A stretch of 64,000 bases of DNA from Methanobacteriota archaeon (GTDB taxonomy: Archaea > Halobacteriota > Methanosarcinia > Methanosarcinales > Methanosarcinaceae). This document shows, piece after piece, positions 8,952-17,742 of this stretch (positions within the stretch are counted from its first letter, which is position 1; every line of letters starts with the position of its first letter). A model generated the notes under the pieces. That model searched no databases, was not told the origin of the DNA, and saw only the letters and a list, made by a program, of their open reading frames with translations. The stretch spans positions 77,078 to 141,077 of the forward strand of contig JAEWQJ010000038.1 in assembly GCA_023399215.1 (NCBI GenBank), read 5' to 3'. Made by a program: the position numbers and the translations under genes.

Positions 8952-9272
8952 TTATCCGAAGAGAGCACCGAGGCCGGCCATTCCGTCTTCTTCAGAGTGG
9001 TCTTCTTCCTTTTCTTCCTCTTCTTCAACAGGAGCTTCTTCTGCGGCAGGGGCTGCTGCACCTGCAGGGGCTGCTGCGCCGGCTGCTGGAGCTGCGAATG
9101 CTGCCTTTGCAATTGCTTCTTCGATGTCCACGCCTTCAAGGGCTGCGACAAGGGCCTTTACTCTGGATTCGTTAACTTCGATACCTGCTGCCTGGAGAAC
9201 GGCAGTAATTGCGTCTTCGGTAATTGCTTTACCAGCGTTGTGCAATAAGAGAGCTGCATATATATATTCCAT
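8952..9272 (-). CDS. rpl12: Large ribosomal subunit protein P1 (L12)
   Basis: A 106-residue acidic stalk protein that forms dimers on P0 and recruits translation factors. The N-terminal dimerisation helices (MEYIYAALLLHNAGKAI) are followed by an Ala/Pro-rich hinge near residues 62-80. The tail EEDGMAGLGALFG is the factor-binding end and is identical to the P0 tail next door. It is the last gene of the operon, 36 bases after rplP0. Confidence 0.97.
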   Translation of the reverse strand: MEYIYAALLLHNAGKAITEDAITAVLQAAGIEVNESRVKALVAALEGVDIEEAIAKAAFAAPAAGAAAPAGAAAPAAEEAPVEEEEEKEEDHSEEDGMAGLGALFG

Positions 9273-9308
9273 CGTTAATCACCTAAGTTTTAATTATCGT
9301 AAATTTAT

Positions 9309-10349
9309 TTATCCGAAAAGGGCACCGAGACCAGCCATTCCATCTTCTTCGGAGTGGTCTTCATCTTCCTCTTCTTCCTCTTCTTCCTTTACTTCTTCTT
9401 TCTTCTCGGGTTCCTTGGCTACTGCGGCTGCTGCGCTTGCGGCCGCTCCGAGAACTTCCCTCAGTTGGTCATCCACAGCATTTGCATCTTTGTCTGCGGC
9501 TTCAGATGCAACGGATGTCATCTGGACATGAGCTTTTGCCAGTAAGGCATCCATGACTCCAGAATCAAACACAACAGCATTGACACCAAGGTTCTTTGAC
9601 TCTGCAAAGGCTTTTGCCAGCAGGGTGTCGATTGTTGCGCTTGTCGGGTATGCAGTGTTAACAGCGAGGTTGAAAGCGCTCTGGGCTGCTCTGGTAATAT
9701 CAGAGAAGTACTGGCTTTCATCAATTGTAAGGAGTTCCGGCTCGTAAATTGCTCCATTGTCATAGACGGCTCTTAAGTCCAGTCCTACAATGAGAGGGTA
9801 TATCTCCAGCTTTGTAAGCATGGTTGCGAGCTTCTGCGGGACTGCCTCACCTGCTTTACAAACAACCTTAGTTTCCTTTACTGCAACTTTTCCTGCGTCT
9901 ATTGAAGCTGGAATTCCTGCACTCTGGAGTTCTCCGAGAATCGGACCAGGTGGGAAACTGGTAGGCCCCTTCTGAACAATAATGTCCTCAGGAGCTATTG
10001 CGCCTCCTTTAATTGGAGAAGGAGTTTTTGTTTGTTCTAGCACTTTATAAAGCTTGAAGGGACTTTCGTTAGTAAATACCAGAGCAGTCTGCTTGTCAAG
10101 GTATTTATTCATCTCGGGAATACTTTCTCCGAGCTGGTTTAAAGCCCGCTCAGTAAGGGAGTTCCTTGAGACCTTGAGCACTGCAACGTCTTTAAGGTCC
10201 CGACGAATTTTCTGGATTTTGGTTGCAAGAATGCCTTCGATTCCAACCATTCCAAAGATCTGATGGGACTGAATGAGCTCTATTATATTCTCGACCTCAT
10301 CCTTTTTCCACTCTGGGACTCGCTCCGTGTGATGCTTCTCCTCTGCCAT
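9309..10349 (-). CDS. rplP0: Large ribosomal subunit protein P0 (uL10)
   Basis: A 346-residue stalk base protein that binds 23S rRNA through its N-terminal domain and P1 dimers through C-terminal helices. Visible features are the N-terminal WKKDEVENIIELIQ and IKGGAIAPEDIIV, and a long Ala/Glu-rich tail ending EEDGMAGLGALFG. The start codon directly follows the rpl1 stop (TAA then ATG), so the two are probably translationally coupled. Length is normal for archaeal P0. Confidence 0.97.
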   Translation of the reverse strand: MAEEKHHTERVPEWKKDEVENIIELIQSHQIFGMVGIEGILATKIQKIRRDLKDVAVLKVSRNSLTERALNQLGESIPEMNKYLDKQTALVFTNESPFKLYKVLEQTKTPSPIKGGAIAPEDIIVQKGPTSFPPGPILGELQSAGIPASIDAGKVAVKETKVVCKAGEAVPQKLATMLTKLEIYPLIVGLDLRAVYDNGAIYEPELLTIDESQYFSDITRAAQSAFNLAVNTAYPTSATIDTLLAKAFAESKNLGVNAVVFDSGVMDALLAKAHVQMTSVASEAADKDANAVDDQLREVLGAAASAAAAVAKEPEKKEEVKEEEEEEEDEDHSEEDGMAGLGALFG

Positions 10350-10991
10350 TTACACCACCCTTTCGGATTTTCCCATAGTTGTCGTAACATAGACTGTTCT
10401 CAGGTTGTGCCTGCCTTTATCCAGGACACGTTCCAGCCTGGACACTATAGTCTCAACGTTTTCGGCAAGATCCTCGGGACTCATGTTCCTTCGGCCGACA
10501 GGCACATGGAAAGTGAGCTTGTCTTTTGACCTCAATCTGATTGCATTTTGCTTGCTCTGGATAAGTTCGCCTATGTCTTTGTTAGGTAAAAGCGGGATAG
10601 GCATTTTCCCTCTGGGTCCAAGAACAATACCCAAGTTCTTACCAATTGTTGGCATAAACTGGGTTTCTGCAATAAAAAGGTCATATTCGTTTGCAAGAGT
10701 CCTGGCTCTGGTTTTATCAGCCGCCAGTTCATCGAGCTCAACATCAGAAATAACATACGCAGCACCGGCAGCCTTTGCTCTGAGGCCCACATCACCTTTT
10801 GCAAAAACACCGATCTTCAGTTCTTTTCCGAGCCCGTGAGGAAGAATTACTTCTTCATCGACTCTGTTCTTTGGTTGGTTCATGTCAAGATTCTTCAAGT
10901 TAATTGCCAAATCCACGCTTTCAGAGAAATTGCGTTTTGGCGATTCTTCAAGTACTTTCTTGACAGCTTCCAGTATACTTTTTTCTGCCAT
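10350..10991 (-). CDS. rpl1: Large ribosomal subunit protein uL1
   Basis: A 213-residue L1 protein, which binds the mobile L1 stalk of 23S rRNA. It shows the conserved segments GLGKELKIGVFAKGD, GPRGKMPIPL and the C-terminal LRTVYVTTTMG. In methanogens L1 is also known to repress its own operon by binding an rRNA-like site in the mRNA. A separate leader of about 240 bases between rpl11 and this gene leaves room for such control here. Confidence 0.96.
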   Translation of the reverse strand: MAEKSILEAVKKVLEESPKRNFSESVDLAINLKNLDMNQPKNRVDEEVILPHGLGKELKIGVFAKGDVGLRAKAAGAAYVISDVELDELAADKTRARTLANEYDLFIAETQFMPTIGKNLGIVLGPRGKMPIPLLPNKDIGELIQSKQNAIRLRSKDKLTFHVPVGRRNMSPEDLAENVETIVSRLERVLDKGRHNLRTVYVTTTMGKSERVV

Positions 10992-11232
10992 CTTGTTCCT
11001 CCCCGTAGTGTTTGAACTTACATGTTCAAGCAGCCTTTTCGGCTTACTACGGTTGGTCTTAGGGCTTTCCCATTAATCCGGATATTCTGTCATTCTTAAC
11101 GATAAGCCACTAGTAACTGTCTTTTTTATATACTGCAATGATATGCAAGGTTCTTGAGCTATTAGTGCTATCCAATTTAAAACTATTGGTGATGACGAAA
11201 TTTCGGATTAAGTAATAAAGGGATGAGAAGGT
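10992..11232 (-). promoter_or_regulatory. Leader region of rpl1-rplP0-rpl12, possible L1 autoregulation site
   Basis: A 241-base gap splits rpl11 from rpl1. On the minus strand it holds TTTATATACTG-like AT-rich boxes near 11125 and a small hairpin AGCC-GAAAA-GGCT near 11030. The GGGGAGG ribosome site lies about 8 bases before rpl1. A separate promoter and L1-responsive leader are inferred from the position and from known methanogen L1 operons; no site was proven. Confidence 0.4.
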
Positions 11233-11721
11233 TTACCACTCCTCACCAGCAAGCAAATCATCGAACTTGCCCTGATCAAGTGCCTTCTGGCTGTCTACAG
11301 CCTTAGCTCCCTCTACAGTCACACCCATAGGGACACAGGTACCCATTACCTCTTTCATTGTTGCCTTGAGATCATAGGAAAGTACATCTTCCTTTTTCAT
11401 CCGGGCGATCTTTGCGACCTGCGGAATACTGATGTCTCCAACAACTTCGCTTCCTGCATTTCCTGACCCTTTTTGAATCCCTAACTCTTTCATAATCAGG
11501 GATGCAGTGGGTGGAGTGCCTACTTCGATCTCGACATTTTTCTTGTCGTCAACAATTACTTTTACAGGAACCTGCATACCATTATAGTCCCTGGTTTTTT
11601 CGTTGATCTTTTCGACAACTTCTTTTATGTTGACCCCGAGAGGACCAAGCGCCGGACCTAAAGGTGGTCCAGGATTTGCTTTTCCTCCGGGGACAAGTGC
11701 TTCAACAATACTTGTCATCTG
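11233..11721 (-). CDS. rpl11: Large ribosomal subunit protein uL11
   Basis: A 162-residue L11, binding the GTPase-associated region of 23S rRNA. The proline-rich N-terminal signature is clear (PGGKANPGPPLGPALGPLGVN), and the C-terminal rRNA-binding domain includes GTCVPMGVTVEG. ATG 11721 (MTSIVEALVPGG) is chosen over an upstream in-frame start at 11769 because GGTGAG lies 6 bases before it and it fits the family length. Confidence 0.95.
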   Translation of the reverse strand, partial: QMTSIVEALVPGGKANPGPPLGPALGPLGVNIKEVVEKINEKTRDYNGMQVPVKVIVDDKKNVEIEVGTPPTASLIMKELGIQKGSGNAGSEVVGDISIPQVAKIARMKKEDVLSYDLKATMKEVMGTCVPMGVTVEGAKAVDSQKALDQGKFDDLLAGEEW

Positions 11722-11837
11722 AGTCTCACCGGTTTTTAGTATAATGTTTGTAGATCTGTTTAGATCCACTTTAAGTACTGGTGATTTTATTTATTAATAA
11801 GCTGGAATTTTAGGTATTTTTCCATCTCGCTGTGACT

Positions 11838-12296
11838 TCACTCGTTCTCTTTTTTCAGTATCCTTACAGTATCGCCACGAATCGTGATGGGAATCGGGAC
11901 CACAGCATCGAACAGTTCCACAGTAATTTCCTCATGCCCTTCATCAACCCTTTTAACACGGGCTTTCTCGCCTTTAAAGGGTCCTGAAGTGACCTCAATT
12001 ATAGCCCCTTCCTTGATCCCTGTTACTGTTGGTTTGGGTTTAAGGAAATGCTCAATTTCAGCAATTGAAGAGCTCCCTTTCACAAGAGCCCTTGCATGGG
12101 GAATAGTCTGGATTGCCAGTTCTATAATTCCGGGTTTAGGAGCCTCGACCAGGACATATCCTTTTAGCTCATCAGGAGCCAAAATTGCCCTTATATCCAG
12201 CTTCTCCTTTTTCGAAACCCTGGCAAGGGCTGTTGCAACCGATCTTTCTTGGTTTGCCGTAGTTTTGATTACAAATATCTGGGAATCCTCACTCAT
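11838..12296 (-). CDS. spt5: Transcription elongation factor Spt5 (NusG-like)
   Basis: A 152-residue archaeal Spt5 with an N-terminal NGN domain (VIKTTANQERSVATALA) and a C-terminal KOW domain (VTSGPFKGEKARVKRVDEG). It binds the RNA polymerase clamp, aids processivity and couples to the ribosome. The ATG overlaps the secE stop (ATGA), the usual archaeal secE-spt5 pairing. A start four codons earlier is possible but would lie inside secE. Confidence 0.95.
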   Translation of the reverse strand: MSEDSQIFVIKTTANQERSVATALARVSKKEKLDIRAILAPDELKGYVLVEAPKPGIIELAIQTIPHARALVKGSSSIAEIEHFLKPKPTVTGIKEGAIIEVTSGPFKGEKARVKRVDEGHEEITVELFDAVVPIPITIRGDTVRILKKENE

Positions 12297-12508
12297 TTGG
12301 CCACCCACTGGGGCAACATTGTCAACAGTACATATATTATAAATCCTATTGCTCCCACAGCCAGAATGCCAACACCTGCAACTTTGGCAATGGTCAAGAA
12401 CTCTTCCCTGGACGGTTTTCTAGTAAGTTTCAGGACTCTCAGGTGTGCCCGGATTACCTGACCAACGCTTTCTGCAGTTATTTTCGGTTCAAACGTGGAT
12501 TCTACCAT
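12293..12508 (-). CDS. secE: Protein translocase subunit SecE (Sec61 gamma)
   Basis: A 71-residue single-span subunit of the SecYE translocon. An amphipathic N-terminal region (LRVLKLTRKPSREEF) precedes one membrane helix (VGILAVGAIGFIIYVLL), in the normal archaeal layout. ATG 12508 is preferred to the TTG one codon upstream. It overlaps spt5 by 4 bases. Confidence 0.92.
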   Translation of the reverse strand: MVESTFEPKITAESVGQVIRAHLRVLKLTRKPSREEFLTIAKVAGVGILAVGAIGFIIYVLLTMLPQWVAK

Positions 12509-12936
12509 CAATTCACATCCAGGTTTTCTTTATTCTATTTATCATTATTTAATTTTTGCCTAGAGTTCTTCCTATGGGTTTTCCATTCCCGAAATTCGCT
12601 TTTCTTATTCGCTTTTCTGATATCTAGAATTTCTGGATTTATATTAAGGAAGGAACGGGCGGTTTATATAATTAATTCCTATTATATGAAGATATCACTG
12701 CCACACTTTTAAAACATCAAAAGATTCCGATACTGGATTTATATTTGTTCCAAAGCTTTAATTGTGCCAGTAGAAATATTTCTTTTTTGATGCCGAATTG
12801 TATCGGCACCATACAGCATTTACCATAAAAATAGTTTTCGATTGGTTTTTATTCCTATCCCTTATTTTTATTTTAAAGAGAGGAAAACAGTATTTTCTCC
12901 AACCGAAGATTTTAATCCATTTTATATCTGGTCTGC
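12509..12936. other. Intergenic gap between ftsZ and secE
   Basis: An AT-rich region of about 430 bases with TATA-like stretches (for example near 12660) that could serve secE-spt5. No supported gene, RNA or repeat was seen. Confidence 0.4.
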
Positions 12937-14082
12937 TCACTCTACAAAATCAATTCCATATTTAAAGGCTATATCCTTGTCGTTTCCATGACCGTAAATC
13001 TGAGCGGATGTTACTCCTGTAACCACAATCATGGTACGTACGGTTTGTTCGAGGTCAGGGTCAACCTGTGCACCCCAGATTAGGCGGGCGTTTGCGTCTA
13101 TCCTGTTGTAAACTTCCTGAACCACAGATTCAGCTTCCGAAATTGTCATGTCAGGACCTCCAACCACATTAACAAGAGCAGAAGTTGCACCTGAGATATC
13201 CACATCAAGAAGCGGGCTGCGCAAAGCTTTCTGTACGGATTCGACAGCTTTGTTTTCTCCGTCGGACTCTCCAAGCCCTATCATTGCAACGCCTCCATTC
13301 TGCATAACAGTTCGGATATCTGCAAAATCGAGGTTTACAAGTCCGGGTTTTGTGATCAGTTCGGTGATACCCTTTACGGCTCTCATAAGAACTTCGTCTG
13401 ATACTTTGAAAGCAGCCTGAAGCGGAAGCCTTGGAACTACTTCGATCAGCTTGTCGTTGGGAACTACTATTACCGTGTCTGCAACATCTCTAAGGCGTTC
13501 AAGACCGGCTTCTGCGTTGGTTCTGCGAACATGACCTTCCACACTGAAAGGCAGGGTGACGACTGCGATCGTAAGGGCTCCTGCATCTCTGGCAGCCTCA
13601 GCTACTATAGGTGCTGATCCTGTGCCGGTTCCTCCTCCAAGCCCTGCGGTAATAAAGACCATGTCAGAGCCTTCGACAACGCTGTTAATTTCGTCGATAC
13701 TTTCGATTGCAGCATCTTCTCCGATCTGGGGGAGACTCCCGGCTCCAAGTCCACGAGTTTTCTTTTTTCCGATAAGAATCTTTTTGCCGGAGCGTATATG
13801 AAGAAGGTGCTGAGCATCGGTATTCAAGGCAACAAGGTCAGCTCCCTGTATTCCTTCGCCCATCATGCGCTGGATGCTGTTCGAGCCGCCGCCTCCGCAT
13901 CCTATCACTTTGATAGTTGTTTTAAGGCTTCTGAGGATCTCTTCGAGTTCAGCATCTACATCTGAGTCTACTACGTTAGAGTAATCTAAATCTGAGTACT
14001 CACTCTGCCCGGCACGTCCTTCCTGGGCAGATCGAGCAAGGGCTTCTTCCACAATGGATCTCATGATACTGTTTTCCTCCAT
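12937..14082 (-). CDS. ftsZ: Cell division protein FtsZ
   Basis: A 381-residue tubulin homologue that polymerises with GTP at the division site. GCGGGGSNSIQRM is near residue 62, the tubulin signature GGGTGTGSAP near residue 148, and NLDFADI (synergy loop) near residue 249. The first 50 residues are acidic and variable. The ribosome site GGAGG falls just after the first ATG, so the second ATG at 14064 could be the true start. Upstream DNA carries five 20-bp repeats. Confidence 0.95.
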   Translation of the reverse strand: MEENSIMRSIVEEALARSAQEGRAGQSEYSDLDYSNVVDSDVDAELEEILRSLKTTIKVIGCGGGGSNSIQRMMGEGIQGADLVALNTDAQHLLHIRSGKKILIGKKKTRGLGAGSLPQIGEDAAIESIDEINSVVEGSDMVFITAGLGGGTGTGSAPIVAEAARDAGALTIAVVTLPFSVEGHVRRTNAEAGLERLRDVADTVIVVPNDKLIEVVPRLPLQAAFKVSDEVLMRAVKGITELITKPGLVNLDFADIRTVMQNGGVAMIGLGESDGENKAVESVQKALRSPLLDVDISGATSALVNVVGGPDMTISEAESVVQEVYNRIDANARLIWGAQVDPDLEQTVRTMIVVTGVTSAQIYGHGNDKDIAFKYGIDFVE

Positions 14083-14310
14083 CCTATGGGGTAATTTTAA
14101 TGACTGGTATTAAAAAATAAATGTATTTTTAGAGGGAACATGTGTATTTTAACCATCACATATACAGTTTCCAATTTAATAGTTTTCCTGTTCAAGTCTT
14201 TAAATTTATGATGTATTTGTTTAATAATTTAATTAAACTCTTCTACTTTCCTATTTAGCCTCAGGCTTTTCCCCACAGTTCTTAGGATCCTGTTTTGCTA
14301 TAATTTGGAG

Positions 14311-14410
14311 TATTCTTTAATAGTTTGGAATTTTTTAATAATTTAGAATATATTTTAATAATTTAGAATGTTTTTTAATAATTTAGAATATTTTTTAATA
14401 ATTCAGAATC
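14311..14410. repeat. Five tandem 20-bp AT-rich repeats
   Basis: Five direct copies of a 20-mer of the form TTTTTTAATAATTTAGAATA lie upstream of ftsZ, between it and the DUF99 gene. The central copies differ at one to three positions and the outer ones slightly more. They may be a bent-DNA or protein-binding array at the ftsZ promoter or simply slippage product. Confidence 0.8.
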
Positions 14411-14505
14411 ATATCAAATATTTTTGGCCGAAATGTTTATTTTTTATTATTTTATTTTTCTGAAGCCTTCCCTGTATTTTTACCTTTCTCTTTTATTAAA
14501 AACAA

Positions 14506-15090
14506 TTACGCTTTTCCTCTGGATTCTCCCAGGATAATACCTGTCGCAATCAGGTGGGCAACCCTCAAAGGTTCAGGAATATTGCTTCTTATTGAAGTAA
14601 GCCGGATAATCTTTTTAACAGTCTCCATACCTATGCCTGCTCTCTGGATATAAATAGAACTCTTTTCACCTGGAATTCTTTCTATTTTTCCGGCCCGCTT
14701 TATTATCGTCCACCGTTCCTCTCCATCCGGGAAGTATTTGAGAGCGGATTTTATTTTCTCGAAATCCGGATAGGAACGCATAACTACAACTACAGGAATT
14801 CCAGTTTCCCTGTAAAGCGTCTGTATATCGACAACATTAAAGCCTCCATAAGTGATTCCATCGAGAATAACCGTTCTTATCTGGCCGTAATGTTTACTCT
14901 TCTTTATCATTTTACAGATAACTTCAGTAGCATCAAGCCCATCCTTTGTGATTTCTGAACGAAGAACCCCGTCAATCCAATCTCCCCCCCGAAAAACAGC
15001 CCCGACTATCATCACTTTTTTATTGAGGAGCGCAGAATCGTCTATGCCTAAAATTCGAATTTCAGGCTTGATATGAAAATCTGTATTCAC
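14506..15090 (-). CDS. DUF99 (UPF0215) family protein
   Basis: A 194-residue DUF99 protein, an archaeal family distantly related to endonuclease V. Recognisable parts are ILGIDDSA near residue 13, GAVFRGGDWIDGV, VILDGITYGGFNV and IPVVVVMRSYPD. No function is established. The listed start is GTG, with no closer ATG fitting the family start. Confidence 0.85.
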   Translation of the reverse strand: MNTDFHIKPEIRILGIDDSALLNKKVMIVGAVFRGGDWIDGVLRSEITKDGLDATEVICKMIKKSKHYGQIRTVILDGITYGGFNVVDIQTLYRETGIPVVVVMRSYPDFEKIKSALKYFPDGEERWTIIKRAGKIERIPGEKSSIYIQRAGIGMETVKKIIRLTSIRSNIPEPLRVAHLIATGIILGESRGKA

Positions 15091-15280
15091 GGGTACTTCT
15101 TATGTCTGGATTACAAAAATAGTTTGTCGGTTTTCCTTCAGGTTTTCTAAAAAAAGTCCTTTCCAGGAAAATTTTCAATTTTCCGGTAAAACCCCCCTTC
15201 CTCTCAAGCTAAAGTAAAAATAAGCAAAAGATAGAAATGAACCCCTAGAGGGCTTTCTATTCGGTTTACCGGAAAGTTTT

Positions 15281-16576
15281 TTACACGAACATGGTTTCAG
15301 GAAGACTGGCAGGCATCATTTTCTGCGTATCCGCAGCCATAGAGACTTTATCCACTGCTTCGAGGAAATCTTCCATCTCAATCAGTTCTTTGTCTTTCCT
15401 GACCGCAAACATACCTGCTTCAGTGGCGATTGCCTTCAGATCCGCTCCACTCATTCCTTCGGTAGCTTTTGCAAGCCTCTGAAAGTCAATATCTCCTGCA
15501 AGAGTCATTTTTTCACAGTGGATTTCGAGAATCTTTCCTCTGGCCTCTACTCCGGGCATGGGGACATGGACAAGCCTGTCAAATCGCCCTGGCCTGAGAA
15601 TTGCCGGGTCAAGGACATCAGGACGGTTTGTTGCTGCAATAATCCTGATATTTTTTCTTTTATCAAAGCCATCCATCTCTGCCAGCAGTTGCATAAGCGT
15701 CCTTTGAACCTCGCGGTCTGCTCCCGTCGTTTCATTCAACCGCCTTGCAGCAATTGAGTCCAGCTCATCAATGAAAATAATACTTGGGGCCTTTTTCCGG
15801 GCCATCTCAAAGATTTCTCTTACGAGTTTAGAACCGTCCCCAATATATTTTTGCACGAGTTCAGAGCCTACGACTCTGATAAAGGTTGCATTGGTTCTGT
15901 GAGCCACAGCTTTCGCAAGCAGGGTTTTGCCTGTCCCCGGAAGTCCGTAAAGAAGAACTCCCTTAGGAGGATCGATACCTATCCGAGCAAAGCGTTCCGG
16001 TTCAATGAGCGGAAGTTCGACAGCTTCCTGAAGTTCCTGTATTTGTTCATCAAGACCGCCGATCTGATCATAGTCCACTTCTACGCTTTCGAGAACCTCC
16101 ATTGCAGCAACAAAAGGCTCTTCCGTAGAAGGAATAACCTCTGCAATGGCAAGTGTATGCTGGTTCAGGGCAACCTTTGCCCCTGGCAACAGTTTTTTCT
16201 CATCGATATACTGTGAGACATTAACCAGAAACTGAGGTCCGTTACTGCTTCGGACAATAATCCTATCATTCTTAATTACATCAATGACCGTACCAATAAT
16301 GAGCGGAGAGGTCTTCATCCGATCGAGTTCAGACTGCAGCTTTCGTATTTCTCTTTCGTACTTTATCTTTTGGTTTTCAAGATAACGTTTTTCGGATTCA
16401 ATCTGGCTGCACTGCTCTTCCAGATAACTGTTTCGGCTTTCAAGTTGCCTCATTCGGTCCTGGACGCTTTCAGTTACTTCCCCCAGCTCTCCAGGCTCGA
16501 TTCCGTCATACACAGGTCCGGGCTTACCAAGGTGACTGCGCATGCTTTCATCCTTACTTTTGGTACTTTCCGTCAT
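15281..16576 (-). CDS. pan: Proteasome-activating nucleotidase (PAN)
   Basis: A 431-residue AAA+ ATPase that unfolds substrates for the 20S proteasome. An N-terminal coiled coil (residues about 25-85) is followed by an OB domain and the AAA module with Walker A GLPGTGKT, Walker B IIFIDELDSIA and the sensor region AATNRPDVLDPAILRPGRFDR. ATG 16576 (MTESTKSKDE) is chosen because GGAG precedes it and a TATA box lies about 35 bases upstream; earlier in-frame starts would overlap that box. The C-terminus ends MFV, so the usual HbYX docking tail has Phe in place of Tyr. Confidence 0.95.
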   Translation of the reverse strand: MTESTKSKDESMRSHLGKPGPVYDGIEPGELGEVTESVQDRMRQLESRNSYLEEQCSQIESEKRYLENQKIKYEREIRKLQSELDRMKTSPLIIGTVIDVIKNDRIIVRSSNGPQFLVNVSQYIDEKKLLPGAKVALNQHTLAIAEVIPSTEEPFVAAMEVLESVEVDYDQIGGLDEQIQELQEAVELPLIEPERFARIGIDPPKGVLLYGLPGTGKTLLAKAVAHRTNATFIRVVGSELVQKYIGDGSKLVREIFEMARKKAPSIIFIDELDSIAARRLNETTGADREVQRTLMQLLAEMDGFDKRKNIRIIAATNRPDVLDPAILRPGRFDRLVHVPMPGVEARGKILEIHCEKMTLAGDIDFQRLAKATEGMSGADLKAIATEAGMFAVRKDKELIEMEDFLEAVDKVSMAADTQKMMPASLPETMFV

Positions 16577-16633
16577 GGAGCTCCGAATAATATTTAAGTT
16601 CATACCGTATATAGCGTTTTCGAAGTGATCAAT
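16577..16633. promoter_or_regulatory. Divergent promoter between pan and the MBF1 gene
   Basis: The 57-base gap holds a TATA-like element CTATATAC at about 16610-16618 (minus strand) for pan and AATATTTAAG near 16587 (plus strand) for the MBF1 gene. The closeness of the two starts suggests linked regulation. Confidence 0.5.
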
Positions 16634-17119
16634 ATGCAGTGCGAAATATGTGGTGCAGAGATCCGCGGAAAGCCTATATGCATTACAATTGATAACAGCG
16701 AGCTCCAGGTCTGCCAAAAATGTGCTCCTTACGGCAAACCCGTTGATAAGCGAACTCCCGTGTCAAGAAAAGTCTCTCCGGTGGTTCGAAAAGTAACACG
16801 AACTGTAAATAGGCCAAAAAAGGATTTTTTCGATATCTTGAAAGACGAACTCTTGGACAACTATGATCAGATTATCCGGGACGCCAGAGAAGCAAAAGGC
16901 TGGTCTCAGGAAGACCTGGCTGAAAATATCAAAGAAAAAGTATCTTTAATCAAAAAGATAGAACGCAGCGAAATCGTGCCAGAGGATTCTGTCCGAAAGA
17001 AACTCGAACATGCTCTTGACATCAAACTTACGGAACGTGTAGATGAGTCAGGACAGGAAGTTTCTCACCTAAAGAAAGATATGACCCTCGGAGATATAGT
17101 GAAAATAAAAAGAAAGTAA
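16634..17119 (+). CDS. Archaeal multiprotein bridging factor MBF1
   Basis: A 161-residue protein with an N-terminal zinc ribbon (CEICGAEIRG and CQKC) and a C-terminal cro-type helix-turn-helix (WSQEDLAENIKEKVSLIKKIE). Archaeal MBF1 associates with the small ribosomal subunit and possibly transcription factors. ATG 16634 gives the typical MQCEICGAEI start; a GTG three codons upstream is less likely. It is divergent from pan, a pairing that fits a protein-quality role. Confidence 0.9.
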   Translation: MQCEICGAEIRGKPICITIDNSELQVCQKCAPYGKPVDKRTPVSRKVSPVVRKVTRTVNRPKKDFFDILKDELLDNYDQIIRDAREAKGWSQEDLAENIKEKVSLIKKIERSEIVPEDSVRKKLEHALDIKLTERVDESGQEVSHLKKDMTLGDIVKIKRK

Positions 17120-17742
17120 ATCTCAAAGCAGATAAAGAGAAGTAAATCTCAAAGTAAAGTAAAGTAAGATAAAGTATTTTAGCTGCCGGCTCTGTTCCGG
17201 CAACAACACCTAATTTCTGGCAGTTTCCCCTTCCGGGAACGACAGAGGGTTCAATATGAAGGTATTTTCTTAATCCCCTCTGTTTATGTGCTTTTTATGG
17301 TTTCAGGTCTTTTTTGTTTTAAGCATTTTCTTTGCTGTAGACTATCCCTCCCTAAACTCTTCTCAAAGCTCAGATTTTTGAGGAAGGGGCTTCTTGGTTT
17401 ATTCTTCCAGCTAATGCCGACAAGTCACACAAGCCCTTCCCCGTGTTCCGAAGGCGACAGAATGCAATAAGCGTAATATACTTGAGCTACCGTTACCGGT
17501 TCCACCTTTCCGTGACTCTATCTCTGACCCTCAGAGTGGTGTGTACTCTGTTTGACCACCACCTAGCTTGGTTCTCGCATTGGCTTAGGGGTGACAATAC
17601 AAAAGAAGAGTGTTCAAAATAGGAATAAGTTTGTAGAATCAATAACGAGAAAAGGCTGGGAAGCTGACGGCTTTCATCCCCCACCTTTCACTTTTGGACT
17701 GTAGTCAGGAAATTGCAATGAACGGGACTTCACGCCTTATTG
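17120..17742. other. Unexplained GC-richer intergenic region
   Basis: No convincing protein gene. The stretch from about 17170 to 17740 is richer in GC than other gaps here. It holds short inverted repeats: GCCGG-CTCTGTT-CCGGC at 17183, and an AAGC-TGACG-GCTT hairpin near 17660 inside GGG...CCC flanks. It could be a structured RNA or an old insertion-sequence end. Confidence 0.4.

Noticed and set aside
8906..9531. Plus-strand ORFs opposite rpl12 and rplP0
   Set aside because: Low-complexity mirror frames of the Ala/Glu-rich stalk protein tails.
17493..17742. Possible IS200/IS605 right end or guide-RNA-like hairpin
   Set aside because: Only one small hairpin and no TnpA or TnpB coding remnant could be read, so it is not called as a mobile element.
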